Source: Hymenopellis radicata
Lineage: Eukaryota > Basidiomycota > Agaricomycetes > Agaricales > Physalacriaceae
DNA length: 17,982 nucleotides
Reading direction: 5' to 3'
Assembly: GCA_015501595.1 (NCBI GenBank)
Contig: JADNRX010000920.1
Location: 1 to 17,982, forward strand
The notes under the pieces are model-generated. The model searched no databases and was not told the origin of the DNA. It was given only the letters and a program-made list of their open reading frames with translations. Within the stretch, counting starts at the first letter, position 1. Each line of letters begins with the position of its first letter. Below are positions 8,340 to 16,813 of the stretch, piece by piece. The translations under genes were made by a program, and so were the position numbers.

Positions 8340-9008
8340 TTAGATGAATCCAATCTAACTAGCAGTTAGTATTAGCCCCCACTGTTCGCACACCAACGCA
8401 CCTTGTTGGCCACATCAAGAGCATCATGATCAGCTGTCAACCGCACATATGCCTTCTTCTTGCCGTCGGGTCTGAGAATCCCGGAATTAGTTCGCTGCAA
8501 CCTGTTCCACCATTGAACATACCGAATAAGAGTGTTGACCTTGGCCGCCTCCACATCGTACAGCTTCTTCACCGCGTCCTTGATTTGGCGCTTGTTCGAC
8601 TTGATGTCCACAATGAATACGAGCGTGTTGTGCTCCTCAATCTTCTTCATCGCAGATTCCGTGTTCAGTGGTCTGTCCCCCGTTAGCTCTCAAATAAACT
8701 CCCAGTACACCACTCACGAGACAATCGTCCTGAACTGGTCCATCCGAGGTGCATGGGGTACCGAATTCCGCGGGTATTTAGGCTCGCGGGGCAGGCGGAG
8801 AGTCTTGGGGCGGTGGAACGACACCGACGTCCGCGTCTTGCGTGCAGCGTGTGAGTGCCCTCCCTGGAGCGCGGCTTTTTTCGCGGCCTTGGCCTTGGAG
8901 TCCTTGGGCGACGGCTTGGCTGCAAAACAATTTCAGAAAATGTCTCCCCCCGCATCGCGAATATAACACACCAGCAGCCTTGCCCTTTGATGCTTTTGTT
9001 GCGGCCAT
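8340..9008 (-). CDS. RPL23A: 60S ribosomal protein uL23 (L23a family; yeast L25)
   Basis: Five coding exons: 9008-8972, 8919-8718, 8672-8523, 8471-8402 and 8354-8340. The introns are 52, 45, 51 and 47 nt with standard GT...AG ends; all phases agree and give 157 aa, the usual length for eukaryotic uL23. The N-terminus is Lys/Ala-rich ([19 protein letters not shown]), as expected of the eukaryote-specific extension. The conserved core follows: [96 protein letters not shown] and a terminal IGFI encoded by a 15-nt last exon. The protein binds 25/26S rRNA at the tunnel exit and contacts the signal recognition particle and nascent-chain factors. No frame damage is visible. A 5' UTR intron is likely upstream. 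Confidence 0.97.
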
Positions 9009-9016
9009 TTGAGAGT

Positions 9017-9194
9017 CTGCAAATGAAAATGGTCAGCACGCTGCGCTGGGGTTGCCGATTTCGTCCCGCCAAAATTTCTCCATCAAAGTCATCCTCGACG
9101 CATCCAGCTCTTCCACCTATTATTCCACCACAGATTTGCCTCCACATTGGCCAAGACGTTATACCGGCATAGATTCGACGTGAATTGCGCTCAC
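9017..9194 (-). other. Candidate 5' UTR intron of the uL23 gene
   Basis: On the minus strand, CTCAAG|GTGAGC at 9194 and CATTTGCAG at 9017-9019 bracket 178 nt ending 8 bp before the ATG at 9008. The sequence upstream of the donor is pyrimidine-rich with repeated CGTCCTCA and CACCGTCG, like a ribosomal-protein leader. The intron is longer than the coding introns, which is common for leader introns. This is inference from splice signals only. Confidence 0.45.
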
Positions 9195-9372
9195 CTTGAG
9201 GGTGCCGACGGTGGTGAGGACGATGAGGACGAGATTGCGTCTGTCCGTGTAGTTGCCGAAAGCGGCAGATGCCAAATTTCCCACGATCTTTGCCTCGCTC
9301 TGCGATTATGACAGCAGTGCACCAATTGATAGGATACTCGAATAGACTGTTGATGGTCGCCAAACTCGTTAG

Positions 9373-9622
9373 GAACCTTTCACCGGCACCATACAGAATC
9401 AACGTCTTGGATACGTCCACGCGTACAACAACCGCGCGGGGCCCATCGCTTTTTGACGCGTCTCAACCGAACGAAAGATATCCAAGGCGCCCTCAGAACA
9501 CCATTTGAAGAGTGGGTACGTACATCTCTCATGGGTTATTACCATGCTTACATTATACTCTAGTTGTCGAATCCCATCTGGCCGATATCTACACAAATCC
9601 GCGGAAACCCGATCCCTACTAG
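9373..9622 (+). CDS. Possible small coding fragment, divergent from the uL23 gene
   Basis: I do not recognise it. After a TTAG acceptor-like site, the plus strand encodes EPFTGTIQNQRLGYVHAYNN and RAGPIAF. The frame then changes at a run of five T (9452-9456 region) and continues as LTRLNRTKDIQGALRTPFEEW. A clean 48-nt intron follows (9516-9563, GTACGT...CTCTAG). The most coding-like continuation is VESHLADIYTNPRKPDPY with a stop at 9620, which again needs one extra base beside the donor. No start codon was found. It could be the 3' end of a small gene sharing a bidirectional promoter with uL23, or chance. Confidence 0.3.
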
Positions 9623-9692
9623 TCGCTGAACTATAGCAAGATCACCCCCTATAGGTCAGGCTTCTTAGCACTGCGTTCTCGGCTCCGACATC

Positions 9693-11055
9693 ATGCGCGA
9701 CAAGCTCCAAAACACGGGATCTCAACTCAGCGAAGGGGAGCTCCGCCAATTGGAGGATGCAGCTCTGCACCATAGAAAACAAGGTCGGAGAACTTGCCGA
9801 GAAACTTGTCAAACGAGAGAGACGGAAAGTTTTGACATCCTATTGGAAACCGCCAATCTGTCAAGATGCGTCGAGAAGTGAGTCCTTGGATATAGCACGA
9901 AATTTAACTTCTAACCGTTAGTAGGCTGAACAATCTGCAAACCGCCCAACTTCCAAGAACGTACCCTAACAATTCTCCAGAAAAGGTACTTTTGGGTTGG
10001 GTCTTGTTCCTCAAATCGAGCGCTTCTAAAGCTGTCTTCGGGAGGTCAAAGAGGCGGAGGACAAGCTCCGCGAGTGCGTGTTTACCTTGCTCGCCGATTC
10101 ACATTTCCTAAGCAGGTAGTGGTAGAATCTCGTCGAAGCCGAAAAGAAAGCACACAGACAAGACTCTGAGATTGCACGAAGCCGGAATACGTCTTTTGGC
10201 GGCAACGTGAGACTTTTTCCACACGATGTACTGATTCGTATTACTTACCAGGACAGAACAGTCTCGCACAGAACAATCTCAAAATTGGAGCTAGAAGTGC
10301 AAGAAGCGAAGCTGACTTGAAATGACTAAACGGAATCAGGCTTAGAACAAGCTCGTCGCGGAAAATGTCAAGCTGAAGAAAGAACTATCGAGTAGCCACG
10401 ACCAATTTCTTTCTGATGGTATTTCAGGTTGAGAGATGAAAATGTGCGATACAATACATAATGTGAGTTAGCTTTACTTTCGCATGCGATGGGGCGTCCA
10501 TCTACGATCTCACAGGAGCGGTTCAACTCGCAGACCATGACTCTCAAGTTAGCCAAGGACCAAAGCGGAATTCTACTTCTGTCCGTTTTCTTTGATTGCT
10601 GAAATGCCTTGCAGGAGCGAGTAGGCTACACTGGCGAAGTGTCTGAAGAAGCAAGTCGCTGATTCGGGACAAACGGAAGTCCATGGTCGATCTGAATTTG
10701 TGGATGTCAAGCCGTTTTACTCATAGTGAGGTATGTCGTTATACACTTCTGTTCGTCGCATATACAGTTCAAATCAACTTTGGTCAGGTCCAAGCGCGAG
10801 ACGACATTTCGGACGTATCTGATGACGACGACGATAAACCGCTTTCTGGTGCCAATCTTACCGTTCCTGCTACGACTCTAGGCAAGCGCGACCGTTCTAA
10901 ACCTGCTCGACCTGCTCGGCGGACGGTAAGTATTCTCTATCATTCGGCGAACGTGGTTATTCATACCAAACATACCCTAGAAAGCGACCGCGCCAAAGAA
11001 GACCGTGCCGTCTCCGGAGAGAAAGGTTCGTCGTCGCATACGACTCACGCAGTAG
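9693..11055 (+). CDS. Coiled-coil protein with acidic patch and basic C-terminus; many short exons, frame-damaged
   Basis: I cannot name the family. The pieces share a strand and a style. 9693-9877 starts MRDKLQNTGSQLSEGELRQL and ends with ILLETANLSRCVE. A 44-nt intron (9878-9921, with a CTAAC branch site) joins in phase to RLNNLQTAQLPRTYPNN. Heptad-like segments follow between about 10020 and 10700 (REVKEAEDKLRE, LVEAEKKAHRQDSEIARS, KLVAENVKLKKELSSSHDQF, MTLKLAKDQ, CLKKQVADSGQTEVHG), separated by recognisable introns such as 10207-10251. The last part is clear: intron 10731-10787, exon 10788-10925 (RDDISDVSDDDDDKPLSG, LGKRDRSKPARPARR), intron 10926-10980, exon 10981-11055 ending ERKVRRRIRLTQ and TAG. 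Coiled coil plus a basic tail suggests a structural or chromosome-associated protein, but this is not shown. Stops and shifts interrupt the middle exons, so it may be a pseudogene or badly called sequence. Confidence 0.45.
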
Positions 11056-11346
11056 AGAGAAATACTCAATGTCCATCCCTAGCATGATCCCTTACCTTTC
11101 AAATGCAGTATTTTTGCAACGCGCATGTCTTCCAACGACGAGCATTTGGTTGATTGGGTATGTAATACCATGAGCCAAGAACGGACGCTGTGGACCAAGC
11201 TTGGACCATCGCCGACTGTGGATGTGGACGAAGAGCCTGTTTACTGCTTTTAGCCAGTGTGGCCTATTGTTCTCTCGGGTGGCAGGATTTTCGATAGTCC
11301 ACCAACAGACAATGGTGCGTGGAACTGGTTCGTCGCCTCTGGAGAA

Positions 11347-11357
11347 TATATATAAAG
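11347..11357 (+). promoter_or_regulatory. TATA box upstream of the F-box gene
   Basis: TATATATAAAG lies about 215 bp before the start codon at 11570. It is followed 30-60 bp later by CT-rich sequence (CTTCCCTCAATATTGC, CCCAACTTTC) suitable for transcription starts. The distance to the ATG is reasonable because a leader intron is likely in between. Confidence 0.5.
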
Positions 11358-11507
11358 GACACATTCTAGCTTCCCTCAATATTGCATCTTCCCAACTTTC
11401 AACGGTTACATTTTGTCCCGGTGACAACTTCCGAATCTCGTCGAATCTTCCAATCCTTCACCACCTCTTAATTTCTACATTTCCTCACGCTCATCTTCTT
11501 AAAAAAG

Positions 11508-11562
11508 GTTAGTCTTATGGCGTTGACTCGGTTGATACTCGTTCTAATACGTACGTTCGCAG
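11508..11562 (+). other. Candidate 5' UTR intron of the F-box gene
   Basis: AAAAAAG|GTTAGT opens a 55-nt intron that ends TTCGCAG, with a TTCTAATAC branch-site-like sequence about 20 nt before the end. It finishes 7 bp before the ATG at 11570. Length and signals match the coding introns elsewhere in the window. Confidence 0.6.
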
Positions 11563-11569
11563 TTAAAAC

Positions 11570-13202
11570 ATGAACTCGTACGAGTACCTTACCCAAGCTG
11601 TGGCGGTCTCTGGCGTACCCAAGCCCGCACCACCAGCCATCCTCAATGGCCTTCCGGTCGAGATCTGGCTCATCATCTTCCGCCACCTCATATCCTCCTT
11701 CCCCGCGCGCGCCCGTCTCAGTGTCCTCTTCAACCTCATCAGCGTCTGCCACCGCTGGACCGATATGGCTGTCAACGCCGCGTCCCTCTGGACGTCGATT
11801 GTGATCCGAGTGTCCGCCCCAGTACCTGTTCTCGCGCTCAACCGGTCGCTTCTCGCCCTCACAAAGGGCTGCGCCATCGACGCCACCATCGTTCTTCCCG
11901 ACAGCGCCAGCGCTCCGTTTACCAGTGATCACCAGAACGTGCTCGTGGAGCTGCTCTCGCCCCACCTCCACCACATGCGTTCTCTCGCGCTGAGCGGTCC
12001 ACATTGGCCGTTCCACGTTGCGGTGATGGACATGTTCTGCGGCGTCGTTCTGCCCATGCTGGAGTCGTTCGCGATCAATGCGCTGGGGGACGCGACGTTT
12101 GCTGGTTTTGCCTATGACTATGATGGCAGGCTCCCGATGCTCGCGTCTCCGTTTGGTGATATCACAGCAGCAAACGCTCATGCAGCTCAGTTCCCCAGAC
12201 TCAAGTCCGTCGTCGTCAGCGGTGCGCCGTACACATGGGCCGACTTTTCGCTCGGCGATTTGGAGTGGTTGAAGATCACTCATCAGCCCTTGCATTGCCG
12301 CCCCACGCACAGAGTTTTGCAGAGGATTCTCGCTGCGTCCAAGGACATTCTCCGGGAGTTCGAGGCCGTTGATTGTCTGGACCACCCTCTTTACGATGCA
12401 AACGTGGCCCGGTTGTACTCTCTGCACTGCAGACGCTCACCCTTGGATATAGCGATCCGGGAGAGGTTGATACTTTCTTGGCGTACATCGAGGCACCTCG
12501 GCTCGAAGCGCTTACGCTCATGAACCAGTCTTACGAACCCGCCGAAGTGGAGTCTCCCTCCAGTGAGCAGCAGCCCCGATAGACAACCTGCTGCGCCGGC
12601 TGATGGACCGCCTCCCCATCTCCAACCTCCGCGCGCTCTCCTGCGTCAACGTCTCCTTCGTCCCCGACAAACTGGACATGTTCAGCGCCGCGGACGTCGC
12701 CTGCGGTCGTGTGCCCGAGAACGAGATGGCTGTGTTGCTCCAGTTCATCCGGCGGCTTTCGTCCTTGGAGGACCTCAGCATCTCCGGGAGCGGGAAGGCG
12801 TTCCTCTACTACATGAACTATATGGAGATGCACTTTGCCTACCCCACGGGCGTCCCGCTTGAATACGGGTGGATTCCGCGGTTCAACCTCCCCAAGTTGA
12901 GGAGCGTGGATATCGATCTGCAGGAGCCCAACTGCGATGTGCTCGCGCTCATGGAGAGGCGGGTCGTTCCCGGAATTTCTGGCGATGACGGACAGTACTA
13001 CGGTCCGCTCCTGTATGCGCTGGATATCACGGTGCCTGTGAGCGCATTGTGTGTGGAAGATGTGGAGCGCGTTCAGCGTCTTTCGTGGATGTGCCCCGCG
13101 TTGAGGATTATCACCCCTCAGGACCGGTTTGTCGAGAATGCGTTGACGATGGACATTGATGCGGAGGTGGTCTCTGATGTCGAGATGATGGACTACTTCT
13201 AG
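11570..13202 (+). CDS. F-box domain protein (LRR-like C-terminal part), two apparent one-base losses
   Basis: The start at 11570 follows a leader intron. The F-box sits at about residues 22-70: LNGLPVEIWLIIFRHL, then LISVCHRWTDMAVNAASLW, the classic form of the expanded Agaricomycete F-box families. F-box proteins bridge Skp1 of an SCF ubiquitin ligase to a substrate, and the long Leu-rich remainder would recognise the target. No intron is visible within the coding region. The frame changes twice: near 12403-12410 (DANVA... continues as VLSALQTLTLGYSDPGE) and near 12575-12585 (SPSSEQQP continues as IDNLLRRLMDRLPISNL). Both shifts equal one missing base, next to CCC and CCCC runs. With two bases added the gene would encode 544 aa, ending VSDVEMMDYF before TAG at 13200. 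Coding bias stays strong across both breaks, which argues against old decay. Confidence 0.85.
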
Positions 13203-13659
13203 TTCTTATTGTATCCCGGGTCGTTCTACATTTCTTCTCTATGTATCGATACTCGTATGCCCCTATGCCACACCTTTTTACCATGCTCGATTGCGTGAAA
13301 TGGTTCTCTATTGCTCAAATGTGACGTATACTTGTGAACATAAAAATCAATATATTCAGAGCACGCCGCGTACTTACTACATCGTGATTCAGGACAACGC
13401 ATGAGACCGATTAGGCGCATTTCGAACTCTAGAAATCATTCTTGATTCAATATTCATTGGTACAATTCCTTGTGCGTGTAGCATCAAATTAGATCTGTGG
13501 TATTCTACTTCTTGTAAAGTACTACTGCGCCAATCTTCCAAGACCGTCAGCGCATGTTCTATAGGAATGAGGGCGGTTCGAAATGGGCGTAGAAGCAAAT
13601 TCGATTCAAGATTACCATGCAGCTCCATTTACGAGAATGGTAAGTAACCAGCTCAGGCT
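13203..13659. other. Convergent intergenic region between F-box and PEBP genes
   Basis: Both flanking genes end here (F-box stop at 13202 on plus, PEBP stop at 13660 on minus), so the 457 bp should contain two 3' UTRs and terminators. I see AT-rich stretches around 13340-13360 (AAAATCAATATATTC) but no gene and no strong hairpin. Confidence 0.4.
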
Positions 13660-14431
13660 TCATGCTGGATCAGGAGCGACGAGCATAAAGTTCCCAGCAA
13701 TTGGATTTCCTAGTCCAACAGCCTCACCAAACGCAGAGATATTGAACAGTGTTATGGGCGTTGCGGTATTGACGAGCGTCTGGTCATTGAATGCATCTGA
13801 TTGGTTGAAAACCAGGAAAATGTACCTACATACCGAAGATCATCAGATACTAATCATCCAGGAAAGGAGTAGACTTACCGGTGAGCATCCGATCCGGCTG
13901 GAGGCGTGGGCTGTTGCCACTCAGATATAGCAGGTGTCGTGTTCACAAGAAGTTCAGCTTCACAAGCGGGGGACCCGGTGATGAAGTTTCCACCGAGGAA
14001 GTGCCGAACCTGGGCAATGTTTGGGGCTTGAGGGGTCGGCGCGTCGGGGTCAACAGTTGCTACTACGAAAGGACCTGCTCCGATATTTTCCCCAATAAGC
14101 GTGAATGTAGGGAGATTTGCGGTAGCTGTGACGACTGTTGGACGATGTCGGAGCTGTGGTAACACCCAACGAACCGTTGCGAGGAAGCTGTTCACCAACT
14201 TCTAGAGTGATGGGGTCGCCGGTTGACTGAGGAAGAACGACTTGGAGGAGGAATGTGGGATCGAACTCCAGCGCAATGTCTGTGGGAATCTGATGAAAGG
14301 ACTTGAGAGCTGAACGAAAGGAGAACAGAAGCACCAACATTGGCATCATCGAACGCCTGCTTCACGCCTGACGGTGTGTCAAGGGTGAAGACAAGAGGTA
14401 GAAAGGTAATGATAGAGAGGAGAGTGCGCAT
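13660..14431 (-). CDS. Secreted phosphatidylethanolamine-binding (PEBP)-like protein
   Basis: Exons are 14431-14339, 14289-13879 and 13825-13660, with introns of 49 nt (GTTGGT...CATCAG) and 53 nt (GTAAGT...TGTAG). The N-terminus MRTLLSIITFLPLVFTLDTP is a signal peptide. Then come VKQAFDDAN, IPTDIALEFDPTFLLQVVLP and VGEQLPRN, then the PEBP hallmarks: GPFVVATVDPDAPTPQ, IAQVRHFLGGNF, ISEWQQPTPPAGSD and, across the second intron, AHRYIFLVFNQSDAF, ending GNFMLVAPDPA. The DPDAP and AHRY-type motifs form the anion-binding pocket of the family. Fungal members include carboxypeptidase Y inhibitors and secreted proteins of unknown role. In exon 2, between GVTTAPTSS and TVVTATANL (about 14150), the frame moves by one base in the opposite sense to the other genes here: one extra or two missing. 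A TATA box lies just upstream. Confidence 0.88.
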
Positions 14432-14464
14432 TTTGAGTGACGTCGAAGAAATGGAAAAGCGAGG

Positions 14465-14473
14465 CTTATATAT
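14465..14473 (-). promoter_or_regulatory. TATA box of the PEBP-like gene
   Basis: On the minus strand ATATATAAG lies 34-42 bp before the start codon at 14431, implying transcription starts close to the ATG and a very short leader. Confidence 0.5.
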
Positions 14474-14705
14474 GACAATCCTGTGAGAAATTTCACGCGA
14501 TATTGGGGTACTCGGATACGGCGCCACGACAACCGCATGAAGGGTGTTGGGGATAGATTTCGCATCCATGGGAGCCATACAGTAAGAGTGCCACGTCGAA
14601 AATAAGCGCGACATCGTGTTAATCAGAATACGCTACATGCAGCCAAAAGAGGCCTACGAGGAGGGTCAATGGGCAATCAGGTAGTAGAACAGCTCCATAC
14701 CCAAA

Positions 14706-15215
14706 TTACTTTCGCCTCTTTTTGCCTTGCTTTTTTGAGCCGGTCACGGTCTCCGGGAGCCACTCATTGACCGGTTCAGACGGCGGCGTTGGGCTTCGCT
14801 TCGTTGGTCTCGCTGGCTTGGGGGACGACGACCCAGGATTCGCCTCTTCCTGTTCGGCACGGGCAATGGACGCAGCAATTTCCTCAGGCGAAACCTCCTC
14901 GCCGCGTTGTATGCGAGCTGCTATTTCAGGTGTGACGCGTACACGTCGGACGCCCGTTTGAAACCCAGGCGCTATTCATGGTTCAAAATAGTGCGCAGGC
15001 GTGAGAGCCATGACACGTACCGCCCTTGCCAATCCCATGGACACGTAGACGTCGAGCAAGATACCATTTGCGAGCAAAATATGCAGATATAAGAAGCGCT
15101 GGGGGAATGCTATGGTCTATGGGTGTCCGAGCACAGATGAAAGAGAATAGTAGACGCACACAATCCACCATAAAGAAGGATATTCGTCGACTGTCGCTTG
15201 CACTTTACGCGACAT
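14706..15215 (-). CDS. Small membrane-anchored basic protein, uncharacterised
   Basis: I recognise no named family. The last exon, 14971-14706, encodes PGFQTGVRRVRVTPEIAARI, QRGEEVSPEEIAASIARAEQ, a Pro/Ser-rich linker and VNEWLPETVTGSKKQGKKRR, then TAA. A 49-nt intron (14972-15020, GTACGT...GAATAG) joins in phase to exon 15098-15021 (LLISAYFARKWYLARRLRV, HGIGKG). Upstream, an ATG at 15215 gives MSRKVQATVDEYPSLWWIV and CVYYSLS, which with LLISAYF would form one N-terminal transmembrane helix followed by a basic, cytosolic tail. The junction between that first exon and the second is not in phase with any donor I can see, so the first exon is provisional; another single-base loss would explain it. 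The IAARI..GEEVSPEEIAA segment looks like a short helical, possibly CUE-like, element, but that is a guess. Confidence 0.55.
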
Positions 15216-16813
15216 TTTTATGACAAACACTCGGATACGACGTGGAGCTTGTCAGTTCTCGTGTCGCTGGCGTTTGATTCGAATGTCGCAGGCTGCGCTG
15301 AGGAGGGGAGAAGACAAAAAAGGAACATTGATTTGTCCCAATTTGGATCTTGATGGAGAGAGCTTGTCAGGAGCTTGTCCATCATGACGACAACCCCTAC
15401 CGCGTATGTCCAAGCCTCTAACTGTAAATCCATCTACGAAACCTCTGTCATGTCGGCTACGGATGACGACTCGCAAGTCCTCATTTTTGGCGCTTATGCA
15501 CACCTGTATATGTGTCTTCTTCACCCTTTAGTTATCCTCTGACAGTCCGGAAAACTACGCGTCGCCCCAGATGAGTTTCAATACCATCCTTTGATATCAG
15601 CCAAAAGGCTCTTCTAGCTTCACCGGTCGCGGTGCCGCAGGATCTGTTCGTTTGAACTGGCATAGTATAGGCTCTGGAGCGGGATGGATATCGCTGCATG
15701 ATTAACCAGCACGTCGAGTTCGATGCTTGTAGCGACCAAAACTCCATCAATAGGTGGGCGGGGGCTCCTCCGAGTCCGATCTACGACCAACTCGCAAAAA
15801 AAACCAGTCCCATGACTAACCCTGGAAAACGCGTCCCCGTACGTTGTCGCGTATGGGAAGTCACGGTTCACAGGACGACGCACCCTCTACGAAGAAACTA
15901 ATGCTCCTTTCGATTCTAATTTTACTAGTTTGGGACCGAGAAACTGTTAGTGAATCATCGGTATCCACGCTATAAACCGCCATTACAACGCGGGATAGGC
16001 ACCTCCTCCCGGTCCAGCACGTTTCCTATTATCCTCGGCACGTAGCCCACCTCTGGACATTGTATCAAGTCACTTTACGAACCCGATCCACAGCGTGGTT
16101 TGGCGCTAGTGTCGACGTTTACAGCTATCGCCGCGCACCTTTGGTCCCGGCTACCATCTTCGCTTATTTTGGTCGCGTATTTCCCGACCTTCACTGTTCG
16201 CCGAATGACAGTAATATTCAGGCGCAAGTCGTGCACCGCGAGCTTCCCCGCACTGCGCATCCTCACGAGGCTGATCTCAACCGCTGCTCTCTTACGGACG
16301 GCGATATGTGTTCGTATTGATCGTTGATCAAGGCGCCCTATGATTTTCGAATGATTTTCCTGGAGCATTGTCCGCCATCGCTCGAGGTGAAGAGTTCATC
16401 TTGTTATAAGGAGGAACATTCAAGCTGACTGGATACTTTATATATTCTGACGCGCCTCGACAACGAAGACATTGTTTTACCTGTGCTTTTTGGAAACGCT
16501 GATCTTGTTGATCGGCATAATTGCGCCACACTTCCCAAATGTCACTCACGACGCGTATTCACTTGCCAAAAACTGGAATATTTCTCGGCTACTCCTCGTA
16601 ACAAACAATAACAACGCGTTTCTGGCTCAAATGCCCAGAAAAGTCAGAGTTGTAGGTACCATTGTTGGTGTGTCAAAACAAACACACACAATGGCGCCTA
16701 TACGGTCTGTGCTGGCCTTTGCTCGCGTCTTACCATTCAACCACACTCATCCATCGACATCTCTGTCCACCGTCTTCTCTTTTGTCTTTTATTCCACCTA
16801 AACATCCACCAAG
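15216..16813. other. Long stretch with no supported gene; faint HNH-like segment
   Basis: I found no gene I would defend. At 15671-15901 the plus strand reads ALERDGYRCMINQHVEFDAC and onwards. The RDGYRCM pattern resembles the start of the HNH-type domain found in many uncharacterised Agaricomycete proteins, but the following residues do not match, and upstream frames are short. An open frame from 15383 (MTTTPTAYVQASNCKSIYE) is about 50 codons. The interval 16060-16330 has unrelated open frames on both strands. The last 100 bp (about 16715-16813) are pyrimidine-rich and probably form the promoter or leader of the gene starting at 16814. Confidence 0.35.

Noticed and set aside
8683..9420. A 245-codon minus-strand open frame over the 5' half of the uL23 gene
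   Set aside because: It runs through the first intron and the leader in the wrong frame; the spliced uL23 reading explains the region fully.
11468..12427. A 319-codon open frame on the minus strand opposite the F-box gene
   Set aside because: The plus strand has a clear F-box and strong coding bias; the antisense frame is Arg/Glu-rich shadow sequence without motifs.
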